A stretch of 64,000 bases of DNA from contig NZ_ATTM01000003.1 in assembly GCF_000419685.1 (NCBI RefSeq), positions 62,846-126,845 of the forward strand, written 5' to 3'. This DNA is from Flavobacterium antarcticum DSM 19726. Its GTDB lineage: Bacteria > Bacteroidota > Bacteroidia > Flavobacteriales > Flavobacteriaceae. Shown piece by piece: positions 31,417 to 39,760 of this stretch; the first letter of the stretch is position 1, and the number at the start of each line of letters is the position of its first letter. The notes under the pieces were generated by a model. It did no database searches. It saw only the letters and a program-made list of their open reading frames with translations, and had not been told where the DNA came from. A program made the position numbers and the translations under genes.

Positions 31417-32763
31417 TCAGGAAGTTTGAATGTTATACTTTTCAATTCTTCGGTATAAAGAAGCTCTTGACAGTCCTAATTCCTCGGCAGATTTGCTAAT
31501 GTTGTGGTCATTTTTAATCAATACTTTTTCAATAGTTCCTTTTTCAATATCTGAAAGTTGAAATTCGTCGTGATTCTCATACTTTGTAATAATTTCTAAA
31601 TCTAAATCCGAAGCTTTTATGGTATTGTTTTCACACAAAATAACCGCTCTTTCAATTCGGTTTTCTATTTCACGAATGTTTCCATTCCAAGCGTGGTTTT
31701 CAATTTGAATTAGTGCTTTTTCATCAAAAGAAATTGTTTCTCGTTCGTATTTTGAAATCATCTTATCCAATAAAAATTGAGCTAACGGAATTTTATCTTC
31801 GATTCTTTCACGTAAAGAAGGCAATGTTATTTCCATAGTATTGATTCTGTAATACAAATCTTCACGGAAGTTTTTTACGTTTACTTCCGCTTTCAAATTT
31901 AAATTGGTTGCTGTAATAATCCGAACGTCAATTTTTCGTGGTTTGGTTTCTCCCAATCGTGTTACTGTTTTTGTTTGAATCACTTGCAATAACTTGGATT
32001 GCAAATGAAGCGGAACATTTCCAATTTCATCAAGAAAAATGGTCCCGTTTTGCGCGGTTTCGAATTTACCAGTGGTGTCGACTTTTGCATCTGTAAAAGC
32101 ACCTTTTGCGTAACCAAACAATTCGCTTTCAAAAATGTTTTCGTTCAGCGAACCTAAATCTACGTGAATGAATTCGTTGTTTTTGCGTTCTGAATTTTCG
32201 TGAATATATTTTGCTAAAACATATTTACCTGTTCCGTTTTCACCAAGAACCAATACATTGGCATCGGTTTTCGCCACTTTATTGGCTAAAGAATAAGCCT
32301 TTTCAATTGGTTTTGAAGTTCCAATAAAATAGGAAGAATTACTTTCCGATGAGGAATTTGCTTTCTTATTCTTTCGAGATTCTGCAACTCCTTTTTTGAT
32401 GGTTTCTAATAATTTCTCATTGTCCCAAGGTTTTAAAACATAATCAAAAGCACCGTTTTTCAATCCTTCTACAGCGGTTTCTACTTTTCCAAAAGCCGTC
32501 ATTAAGAGTACAATTGTATTTGGCGATAGCTTTTTTATTTCTTTCAAAAAATACAAACCTTCTCGTCCATCTTCAAAACCAATGCGGTAATTCATGTCTA
32601 ACAAAACCAAATCAATTTCATTTTCTGCTAAAAGTTGCACCACATTTTTTGGATTATTCAAGGTGTAAATCGTCTCAAAATGTTTCTTCAACAGCATTTT
32701 CGCCGTAAAAAGAATGTCTTCTTGGTCGTCAATTACTAAAATTGTGGCGTTGGTCTTTTTCAT
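31417..32763 (-). CDS. NtrC-family sigma-54-dependent response regulator
   Basis: A 448-residue activator. The receiver domain has phosphoacceptor Asp56 in LVLLDMNY. The AAA+ domain has Walker A GENGTGK (174-180) and Walker B TIFLDEIGN (241-249). The sigma-54 contact loop reads GAFTDA (221-226), where the classic sequence is GAFTGA. The C-terminal Fis-type HTH is ISKSAEELGLSRASLYRRIEKY. It works with sigma-54 (rpoN is at 1506). Two tandem upstream activator-like sites lie directly before its start codon, in the gap to the divergent exporter operon, so it probably drives that operon and may repress itself. Confidence 0.95.
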   Translation of the reverse strand: MKKTNATILVIDDQEDILFTAKMLLKKHFETIYTLNNPKNVVQLLAENEIDLVLLDMNYRIGFEDGREGLYFLKEIKKLSPNTIVLLMTAFGKVETAVEGLKNGAFDYVLKPWDNEKLLETIKKGVAESRKNKKANSSSESNSSYFIGTSKPIEKAYSLANKVAKTDANVLVLGENGTGKYVLAKYIHENSERKNNEFIHVDLGSLNENIFESELFGYAKGAFTDAKVDTTGKFETAQNGTIFLDEIGNVPLHLQSKLLQVIQTKTVTRLGETKPRKIDVRIITATNLNLKAEVNVKNFREDLYYRINTMEITLPSLRERIEDKIPLAQFLLDKMISKYERETISFDEKALIQIENHAWNGNIREIENRIERAVILCENNTIKASDLDLEIITKYENHDEFQLSDIEKGTIEKVLIKNDHNISKSAEELGLSRASLYRRIEKYNIQTS

Positions 32764-32765
32764 TA

Positions 32766-32804
32766 GGTGTTCATTATCGGACGATTGGTGTTCATTATCG
32801 GACA
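32766..32804. promoter_or_regulatory. tandem upstream activator sites (NtrC-type)
   Basis: The 17-bp sequence GGTGTTCATTATCGGAC occurs twice, at 32766-32782 and 32787-32803. The 21-bp period puts both copies on the same face of DNA. With the next base each contains the imperfect palindrome TGTTC-N6-GGACA, typical of activator sites for NtrC-like proteins. The first copy starts 3 bp before the start codon of the regulator gene. The pair lies about 65-100 bp upstream of the -24/-12-like element. Confidence 0.75.
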
Positions 32805-32864
32805 GTCGATTTTTAGATTATTTTATATTTTACAACAAACCAGGTCATTGTAAATCTTTAAAGT

Positions 32865-32880
32865 TTGGCACAAAATTGCT
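32865..32880 (+). promoter_or_regulatory. -24/-12 (sigma-54-like) promoter of the exporter operon
   Basis: TTGGCAC-AAAA-TTGCT matches the sigma-54 consensus TTGGCAC and TTGCW elements. GG (32867-32868) and GC (32878-32879) are separated by 9 bases, one fewer than the standard 10, so activity is not certain. The element ends 23 bp before the ATG. An alternative housekeeping box, TA-AAG-TTTG, overlaps it but has one base too many. Confidence 0.55.
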
Positions 32881-32903
32881 AATAGGTTCATAAAATAATA
32901 ACA

Positions 32904-34142
32904 ATGGACACCATCATCGCTCGTAAAAATAACAAAAAAAAGTATGCATTAGTTGCCTTACCAATTATATTGATTTTGGGTTATTTTGTTACGACTTCTT
33001 TGACAAAAAAAAGAAGTTTGAATGTCAATCCATCAGAAATTTCGATTAAAACAGTGGAAGAAGGTTTTTTTGAAGACTTTATTATGTTTCAGGCGAAAGC
33101 GACTCCATTAAATTCGATGCTGGTGAATGTCATTGAAGGTGGAGCGGTTCAAGAAATTTTTGTAAATAATGGAGATATCGTTGTCCAAGGTCAGCCGTTG
33201 GTTCGATTGTACAATCCAAATACGGAACTAAATTATATGCAACAAGAAACGACAATTATCGAACAAATTAATAATTTGAATAAAGTCAAACTTGATTTAA
33301 GAAATCAGGAATTGAATTTGGCGAAAGATTTAATTTCCATCGAACACGATTTCGTAGATGCAAAGAATCTTTTTGATTTGAATAAAAAATTATTCGACCA
33401 AGAAATTTTATCTGCTAATGAATGGCAGAAAACACAAGAAAATTTCCGATTCCAAAAAGAGCGAATGGATATTATTAAGCAAAGTGTGACGAAGGAAAAG
33501 CAAGCGAACAAAATTCAAATTGGCCAACTGAATCAATCCATTGGAATTATGAACAAGAGTTTGTCTATTTTGCGGAAAAATAAAAACAATTTTCTGATTA
33601 CAGCTCCACTCTCGGGTCGTCTTTCTTCTTTTGAACCTATTTTGGGCAAAACCTATATTCAAGGAAATAGCATTGGGACAATTGATGTGATGAAAGGGTA
33701 TAAATTAGTGGCTGATGTAGATGAGTTTTATTTAGACCGCGTTTCTGAGGGACAAAGAGGTTCTGTGGAATTTAACGGAAAAACATTAGAAGTTCAGATT
33801 ACAAAAGTAATTCCTGAAATAAAAAGTGGTCGGTTTATGGTGGAAGTTAATTTTGTGGATGGCGCTAAATTAGAGCTCAATCAAGGATTAAGTTTTGGTG
33901 TGAGAATCACTTTGTCAGAGAAAAAGAAGACCACACTTTTACCGAAAGGCAGTTTCTACCAAGACACTTCGGGCAAATGGATTTTTGTGGTGAAAGGAAC
34001 TGAAGCCGTACGGAGAACTATTAGTTTAGGAAGGGAAAATCCTTTGTATTACGAAGTTTTAGAAGGATTGAAAGAAGGTGAAAAGGTGGTGACTTCGAGT
34101 TATAAAGACTATAAGGAAGTGGAAGTATTGAATTTAGAATAA
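32904..34142 (+). CDS. HlyD/MacA-family periplasmic adaptor
   Basis: A 412-residue membrane-fusion protein. One N-terminal membrane helix (YALVALPIILILGYFVTT) anchors it in the inner membrane. A barrel-sandwich/lipoyl half is seen at MLVNVIEGGAVQEIFVNNGDIVVQGQPLVRL. A long coiled-coil hairpin covers about residues 110-215 and touches the TolC channel. The second lipoyl half is NNFLITAPLSGRLSSF, with a beta-barrel domain after it. It is the first gene of a five-gene exporter operon: adaptor, ABC ATPase, DUF2807 protein, permease and TolC. The likely role is to link a MacB-like pump to the outer-membrane channel. Confidence 0.92.
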   Translation: MDTIIARKNNKKKYALVALPIILILGYFVTTSLTKKRSLNVNPSEISIKTVEEGFFEDFIMFQAKATPLNSMLVNVIEGGAVQEIFVNNGDIVVQGQPLVRLYNPNTELNYMQQETTIIEQINNLNKVKLDLRNQELNLAKDLISIEHDFVDAKNLFDLNKKLFDQEILSANEWQKTQENFRFQKERMDIIKQSVTKEKQANKIQIGQLNQSIGIMNKSLSILRKNKNNFLITAPLSGRLSSFEPILGKTYIQGNSIGTIDVMKGYKLVADVDEFYLDRVSEGQRGSVEFNGKTLEVQITKVIPEIKSGRFMVEVNFVDGAKLELNQGLSFGVRITLSEKKKTTLLPKGSFYQDTSGKWIFVVKGTEAVRRTISLGRENPLYYEVLEGLKEGEKVVTSSYKDYKEVEVLNLE

Positions 34143-34197
34143 AGAATTTAGAGAAGAGAAAATAGAATATAGAGTAAAGAATATAGACGAAATCAAA
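34137..34197 (+). repeat. purine-rich degenerate tandem repeat between adaptor and ATPase genes
   Basis: The 67-bp gap is a degenerate repeat of AAAGAATTTAGAG / AATAGAATATAGAG-type units, almost free of C on the plus strand. I see no hairpin or promoter box in it. It may affect translation of the ATPase gene or be simple slippage sequence. Confidence 0.5.
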
Positions 34198-34209
34198 ACA
34201 TACAATCAA

Positions 34210-34911
34210 ATGATTCAAATCAAAAATTTATCAAAAATCTTCCAAACGGAAGAAGTGGAAACGAAAGCGTTACACGAGGTTTCAATCACAATCAATGAAG
34301 GTGATTTTGTCACCATAATGGGTGCTTCGGGAAGTGGAAAATCGACATTACTAAATATCGTTGGGCTTTTAGACAGTGCTTCTTCGGGAAGTTATCAGTT
34401 GCTTAATCAAGAAATGATCGGGTTGAAAGAGCAACAGAAATCAAAAATCAGGAAGGAAAATATTGGGTTTGTATTTCAAAATTTCAACTTAATCGACGAA
34501 TTGTCGGTTTATGATAACATTGAGTTACCGTTGATTTACAACAAAGTTTCAGCTTCGGAACGCAAGGAAAAGGTAGAGAAAATTGCAGAACGTTTGGGAA
34601 TTTCACATCGATTGAAACATTATCCGCAACAACTTTCTGGTGGTCAACAGCAACGTGTCGCCGTTGCAAGAGCTTTAATAAATGACCCAAAAATAATTTT
34701 GGCCGACGAGCCAACCGGGAATTTGGATTCTAAAAACGGAAATGAAGTGATGGAACTTTTGACGGATTTACATGCTCAAGGCGCGACAATTTTAATGGTA
34801 ACGCATTCGGATTATGATGCCTCTTTTTCGCAAAGAACCATATTTATGAAGGATGGAATCATTCTTTCAGAGAAAAATAATAGTAAAAACGTAGACGTGT
34901 TAATATCCTAA
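34210..34911 (+). CDS. MacB/LolD-type ABC transporter ATP-binding protein
   Basis: A 233-residue ATPase with all ABC motifs: Walker A GASGSGKST, Q-loop FVFQNFNLIDELSVYDNIELPL, signature LSGGQQQRVAVARAL, Walker B KIILADEPTGNLDS, and the H-loop MVTHSD. The sequence is of the MacB/LolD (mechanotransmission) type. It pairs with the FtsX-like permease two genes downstream. The adaptor and TolC genes on either side make a complete tripartite pump. Confidence 0.95.
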   Translation: MIQIKNLSKIFQTEEVETKALHEVSITINEGDFVTIMGASGSGKSTLLNIVGLLDSASSGSYQLLNQEMIGLKEQQKSKIRKENIGFVFQNFNLIDELSVYDNIELPLIYNKVSASERKEKVEKIAERLGISHRLKHYPQQLSGGQQQRVAVARALINDPKIILADEPTGNLDSKNGNEVMELLTDLHAQGATILMVTHSDYDASFSQRTIFMKDGIILSEKNNSKNVDVLIS

Positions 34912-34922
34912 ATAAAAGCAAA

Positions 34923-35726
34923 ATGAACAAATTAATCATTTTTACCACATTATTAGTTACTGGTTTTTTAACGGCACAAGTATCAGAAAACAGAGCAGTT
35001 GCAAATTTTTCAAAATTGAAAGTGTCGAGTTCCATTGATGTTATATACACGATTTCAGATAATATAAGTGTAACCGTGGAAACAGATGATGCAGAGAAAT
35101 TAAAACTTGTAAAAACAGAAGTTACTGATGGAACACTGATTCTATCCATTGATACGAAAGATTATAAGGAGAAGAAAAACAAAGGCAAGAAGAAGAACAA
35201 GAATAGAAGCTATTTGAGTTTTATAAATGGAGTTGAATTTCAAGTTTTAAAAATTACCGTTTCGGGCCCTAACTTGGAATCGGTAAAGACAAGTTCATCT
35301 GCTGACGTGAAATTTCAGAACACAAATACCATTTCAAATTTAGAAATAGCAGTCAGTTCATCGGGAAGTGTATCGGGAAATTTTGAATGTACGAATGTAA
35401 TAATCACTGCATCTTCAAGTGCTGATTTAAAAGGAACAATTACTGCAAATTCAGTTCAAATTGAATCTAGCAGTTCAAGTGAAGTGAGTTTATCTGGGAA
35501 AGCTGTCAAAATTTCAGTAAAAGCAAGTAGTTCTTCCACCTGTAATTTGAAGAATTTAACCGTTGAAAATGCATTTGTTCAGGCAAGTTCTTCAGCAGAT
35601 GCAATTGTAAATGCAACAAAATTAATTGAAGCAAAAGCCTCATCAAGCGGAAGTATTTCTTTTTACGGGAACCCCGCAAATGTTTCAAAAGATGTAAGTT
35701 CATCTGGTTCAGTGATTAAAAAATAG
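34923..35726 (+). CDS. DUF2807 (head GIN domain) exported protein
   Basis: A 267-residue exported protein. The signal peptide ends FLTAQ at residue 19. The start of the mature part (NRAVANFSKLKVSSSIDVIYTIS) and the glycine/serine-rich repeats (VKTSSSADVKFQN, IAVSSSGSVSGNFE, ASSSADLKGTI, SSSSSEVSLSGKA, ASSSSTCNL) are the DUF2807 / putative auto-transporter head GIN fold, a beta-helix-like stack. A very basic insert, KEKKNKGKKKNKNR, lies near residue 85. It starts 12 bp after the ATPase and sits between ATPase and permease in the operon. That position suggests it assists the exporter or is its cargo. The function is not known. Confidence 0.85.
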   Translation: MNKLIIFTTLLVTGFLTAQVSENRAVANFSKLKVSSSIDVIYTISDNISVTVETDDAEKLKLVKTEVTDGTLILSIDTKDYKEKKNKGKKKNKNRSYLSFINGVEFQVLKITVSGPNLESVKTSSSADVKFQNTNTISNLEIAVSSSGSVSGNFECTNVIITASSSADLKGTITANSVQIESSSSSEVSLSGKAVKISVKASSSSTCNLKNLTVENAFVQASSSADAIVNATKLIEAKASSSGSISFYGNPANVSKDVSSSGSVIKK

Positions 35727-35759
35727 GCATTAATATCATCAATCAAAAATCGAACAATC

Positions 35760-38195
35760 ATGTTAAAAAATTGGACACACCTTTTTATCTATCATATAAA
35801 AAACAATAAACTATTTACTTTTCTTAACGTTTTGGGTCTGAGTATTGGAATTGCAGGATTAATTTTTGCCATTTTATATTGGAACGACGAACACAGTTAT
35901 AATGATTGGAATCCTGGGAAAGAGACTGTTTTTCTATCCATTAGTAAAATAAGTGCGGACGAATATTGGGCAAGTTCTGTTGCGACTTTTGATAATTATT
36001 TTAAGACTGATTTTCTAGAAATTGAGACCCATTGTTATTTAGACAATTGGTATTACGAAGATTTTGTGCAGTACAAAGACAAAAAACAAATGTTTAACGT
36101 TACGGAGACTCAAAATCAATTTTTTGAAATGTTTCCTTTCCCATTTCTAAAGGGAAATTCTAAAACAGCACTTAACGACAAAAATGCGATCGTTTTTTCC
36201 AAAAGTGCTGCCGAAAAATTATTTGGAACAATTGACATTTTAGGAAGAGAAGTTACTTATGCTAACACAAAGTTAATTGTAAGAGGTGTGTATGAAATTC
36301 CCGGGAAATCATCAATGGCGCCACAAGCGGTTACCGGAATGTTAAATGGACGTATGGATGGAGACAAAGATAACTGGGGAAACTTTAGTTACGGTTTGTT
36401 ACTAAAACTAAAAAATCCGGAGGATAAAGACAAAGTAGCTGCTAAAATGGAAACTCTAATGCGCAAAAATAGGGCTGAAAAATGGGCTGCAGAAGAAGGT
36501 TTATCCGTAGAAGACTGGATTAAAAAAAATGGAGCTGATGAATTTGAATTTGTGTTAGAGCCTTTGTCATCAGCGAGATTGCATTCGCTCGTTGACGGCT
36601 ATGCAGAAGGACGGGGAAATTATCAATTTCTGCTAATCATGTTTTGGCTTTCCATTTTGATTCTGGTTTTATCCATCGTAAACTACGTTAATTTAGCGAC
36701 CGCAAATGCAATAAATAGAGCAAAGGAAGTAGGTGTTCGAAAAATTGTGGGTGCGTCAAAAATGAATATTATTCAACAGTTTTTATACGAAACCATTCTG
36801 ATGGTATTGTTTTCCATTTTACTCTCATTAGTTATTGTTGAACTTTCTTTACCTTATTACAATTCGTTCTTGAATAAAAGTTTAGTCATTTTTGGAGGAC
36901 AATTTTATGGGCAATTACTCTTAATTTTTATCATAACTATAATTTTTGCAGGAATATTTCCGGCGATCTATGTCTCTAACTTCGAAACTTTAAAAGTCTT
37001 AAAAGGAAACTTTGGTCGAAATAAAAGTGGTGTTTGGTTGCGAAATGCAATGTTGATTTTACAGTTTTCAATAGCTACCTTTTTTATAATTGGTTCGTAT
37101 ATCGTGTACCAACAAATCGATTACATTAGTAATAAAGATTTAGGATTTAAGGGTGACCAAGTACTTTCAATTTCCTACCGAAATAATTACGACTGGCAAA
37201 AAGAGGATTATAAAGCAAAACTCTTGAGTCGTTATAATATGGTTAAAAGTGAAATTTCAAAAATAAAAGGAGTCGAGCAGGTTGCCGCTGGATCTATTGA
37301 ATTTGGTACAGCGAATGGATCGTCCTCCGGATTTACCTATAAAGGCGGTAGCACTATTCAAGCAAGAAATATGGGGGTGGATTTTGAAATGCTGGATATG
37401 ATGGAAATCAAAATTAAAGAGGGACGGCAATTCTCGGAAAAATTTGCTTCAGACACCATCAATTCTATGATGGTTAATGAAACCACTTTAAGAATGATGG
37501 GGGAAAAAGATCCTATTGGTAAAGAAGTAGAATGGAACGACCGGAAATTTAAAATTGTGGGTGTTGTAAAAGATTTTAATCTATATGGTCCACAAGCGGA
37601 AATTCCACCAATGGTTTTCTTTCATTTTAAAACGGTTGATTGGATGCTGCAAAACGTTCAGAAGATTAATGTAAAAGTCAATCCGAATGACATGGAACAA
37701 AGTATCGCTGAAATTGAAAAATTTTGGGTAAAAAATGTAAATACTGAATATCCGTTTTCGTACGATTTTGTGGATAAAAGTTATGCGAGAACTTATGCAT
37801 CATATGTGAAGCAAAAAAACCTGTTTTCATTGCTAAATTTCATTGTAATTCTGATCGCGCTTTTTGGATTATTTGCATTGGCAAGTTATTCAATTCAGAG
37901 AAGAATGAAAGAAATTGCGATACGCAAAACGCTTGGTGCAGAAACTAACACATTGCTTTTGTCACTTTCAAAACAATATGTGATTTTCTTTATAATTGGA
38001 TTTTTAATCGCGCTTTTTCCCGTGTATTATTTTTTGAATAAATGGCTAGAAAACTTTGCTTTTAGAATTGAAATTTCCATTTTGCCGTTTTTTATTGGGT
38101 TTGTTGTTTTGTTGATTTTAACTTTAATCGTAGTGCTTTCTCGAGCGTATCAAGCTACAAAAGTGGATGTTTTAAAATATTTAAAATACGAATAA
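35760..38195 (+). CDS. MacB/FtsX-family ABC transporter permease
   Basis: An 811-residue permease with duplicated FtsX-type halves: eight membrane helices in two sets of four. Each half has a periplasmic MacB-like domain after the first helix, here about 40-270 and 450-680. The conserved cytoplasmic coupling segments are NRAKEVGVRKIVGASK and QRRMKEIAIRKTLGAETN. The double-length form is common in Bacteroidetes. Its ATPase is at 34210. It probably exports a peptide, lipid or siderophore-like molecule, or works by mechanotransmission without moving substrate through itself. Confidence 0.93.
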   Translation: MLKNWTHLFIYHIKNNKLFTFLNVLGLSIGIAGLIFAILYWNDEHSYNDWNPGKETVFLSISKISADEYWASSVATFDNYFKTDFLEIETHCYLDNWYYEDFVQYKDKKQMFNVTETQNQFFEMFPFPFLKGNSKTALNDKNAIVFSKSAAEKLFGTIDILGREVTYANTKLIVRGVYEIPGKSSMAPQAVTGMLNGRMDGDKDNWGNFSYGLLLKLKNPEDKDKVAAKMETLMRKNRAEKWAAEEGLSVEDWIKKNGADEFEFVLEPLSSARLHSLVDGYAEGRGNYQFLLIMFWLSILILVLSIVNYVNLATANAINRAKEVGVRKIVGASKMNIIQQFLYETILMVLFSILLSLVIVELSLPYYNSFLNKSLVIFGGQFYGQLLLIFIITIIFAGIFPAIYVSNFETLKVLKGNFGRNKSGVWLRNAMLILQFSIATFFIIGSYIVYQQIDYISNKDLGFKGDQVLSISYRNNYDWQKEDYKAKLLSRYNMVKSEISKIKGVEQVAAGSIEFGTANGSSSGFTYKGGSTIQARNMGVDFEMLDMMEIKIKEGRQFSEKFASDTINSMMVNETTLRMMGEKDPIGKEVEWNDRKFKIVGVVKDFNLYGPQAEIPPMVFFHFKTVDWMLQNVQKINVKVNPNDMEQSIAEIEKFWVKNVNTEYPFSYDFVDKSYARTYASYVKQKNLFSLLNFIVILIALFGLFALASYSIQRRMKEIAIRKTLGAETNTLLLSLSKQYVIFFIIGFLIALFPVYYFLNKWLENFAFRIEISILPFFIGFVVLLILTLIVVLSRAYQATKVDVLKYLKYE

Positions 38196-38300
38196 ACAAT
38201 ATCGAAAAATAATATCAATTTAAGATAAAGGAACACTGATTTGAAAAATTCTACAAATTCTTAGATTTTCGTAGACCGGTGTTTCAAAATAGAAAAAATA

Positions 38301-39605
38301 ATGAATCATTTGACTAAAATAATATTTATTTTGCTGTTAGTCATGGCATTCCAGTTTGCTAACGGCCAAAAAACAAATTGGTCGTTGCAGAACTGTATCG
38401 ACGTAGGTATTGAAAATAATATTGGTATTAAAATTCAGAAATTAGAAGTCAATAGAACGGAGAAATCTCGCGTTTCAATGATTAATGAATTATTACCGAC
38501 GGTCAGTTTATTTGGAAGTCAAAGTTATAATTTCGGTTCTACCATTGATCCCTCAACTAATGGACGAGTGAGTTCCAACATTCAGTATGATAATTTTTAC
38601 ATGAATGCTCAAATAAACCTCATCGACTTTGGGGCGATTGCGAATTCACAAAAATCAAAAATTGCAATCAACCTTGCAAAAGCCGACCTAGAAATAATTG
38701 AAAATGAATATAAACTTCAAATACTAACGCAGTTTTACGAAACGTTATTTACGCAAGAATTACAAAAGATCCAAAAACAACAACTTGAAAACACAAGACT
38801 AAATTTAATTCGTGTTTCTAAAGAAATTGAAATCGGTAGTAAACCAAAAAGTGACTTATATGATATTCAATTTGAATATTCAAAAGAAGAAAATCAGCTT
38901 CTTGAAACGCAGCAATTGTTCGAAATCCAAAAAATAAATTTATTCCAGCTCATAAACTATGATGAAAAAATAAACCATAATATTATATTTATAAATGATA
39001 TTGAAAATAAATATGATACTTCGGAAATAATTCTAAATCCAAAAATAAAATCAGCTGAACTTTCTTCTAAAATTAGTGAGAAAGAGTTGCGTATACAGCG
39101 TTCAAAAATGTATCCAACGCTGACTACATTTTACCAATTATCTTCCTTTTATTACCGACCGATAAACGACGCAGATTTACTCCTTTCTAATTTTAGCGAT
39201 CAACTCGGAAACAACAAAAATCAACAAGTAGGACTGCAATTATCAGTTCCCATTTTTAACGGGTTCAAAAATAATAAAGCAATAAATGCTGCAAAAATTG
39301 AAAGTGAAAAATCAAATCTAAAAGTGGAACAGCAAAAAATTCTTATTGAGCAACAAGTTGAAATTGAAAAAGTAAACATAGTCCATTTCTTATTATTTGA
39401 AGAAAAATTAGCAGATGTTTTGCTATTTGCTGAAGCATCTTTTAAAACTACACAAGCAAAATTCACATCGGGAAGTGTTGACTCATTTTCATTTTCAATC
39501 GCAAAAAACAATTTGTTAACTTCAACATACAACGTTTTAAAAAACAAACTTCAGCATCAGTATACGGTTCACAAAATCAATTTAATTCGCACGAATTCCT
39601 TGTAA
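38301..39605 (+). CDS. TolC-family outer-membrane efflux protein
   Basis: A 434-residue channel subunit. The signal peptide ends QFANGQ at residue 22. Two tandem repeats of the TolC fold are visible, each with barrel strands (TVSLFGSQSYNFG, FYMNAQINLIDFG; QVGLQLSVPIFNGF) and long helices (KSKIAINLAKADLEIIENEY, NAAKIESEKSNLKVEQQKILIEQ). It closes the exporter operon 105 bp after the permease. The gap to the next gene holds a new promoter box. Confidence 0.92.
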   Translation: MNHLTKIIFILLLVMAFQFANGQKTNWSLQNCIDVGIENNIGIKIQKLEVNRTEKSRVSMINELLPTVSLFGSQSYNFGSTIDPSTNGRVSSNIQYDNFYMNAQINLIDFGAIANSQKSKIAINLAKADLEIIENEYKLQILTQFYETLFTQELQKIQKQQLENTRLNLIRVSKEIEIGSKPKSDLYDIQFEYSKEENQLLETQQLFEIQKINLFQLINYDEKINHNIIFINDIENKYDTSEIILNPKIKSAELSSKISEKELRIQRSKMYPTLTTFYQLSSFYYRPINDADLLLSNFSDQLGNNKNQQVGLQLSVPIFNGFKNNKAINAAKIESEKSNLKVEQQKILIEQQVEIEKVNIVHFLLFEEKLADVLLFAEASFKTTQAKFTSGSVDSFSFSIAKNNLLTSTYNVLKNKLQHQYTVHKINLIRTNSL

Positions 39606-39691
39606 TTTTTTAAAAATTCACACGCTATTAATTGCAACTTCTTCCGCAAACATTTTCAATTCATTAACTATACTTTCACAACATTTCGTAC

Positions 39692-39699
39692 TATCTTTG
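39692..39699 (+). promoter_or_regulatory. -7 promoter box of the Fe-S carrier gene
   Basis: TATCTTTG is an exact -7 consensus, 61 bp before the ATG at 39761. No clear -33 TTG is found at the right distance. Confidence 0.6.
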
Positions 39700-39760
39700 C
39701 AATTAATATTCAGTTTAAATAAATGCAGCTTTTTGTAAACGGTTGCGCAATCTAAATATA

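Noticed and set aside
35506..35703. Minus-strand reading frame within the DUF2807 gene
   Set aside because: It comes from the antisense of Ser-rich repeats and has no start signal or plausible protein composition.
36766..38195. Possibility that the long MacB-like permease is a fusion of two genes
   Set aside because: Double-length FtsX/MacB permeases with two four-helix sets are normal in Bacteroidetes, and there is no internal frameshift.
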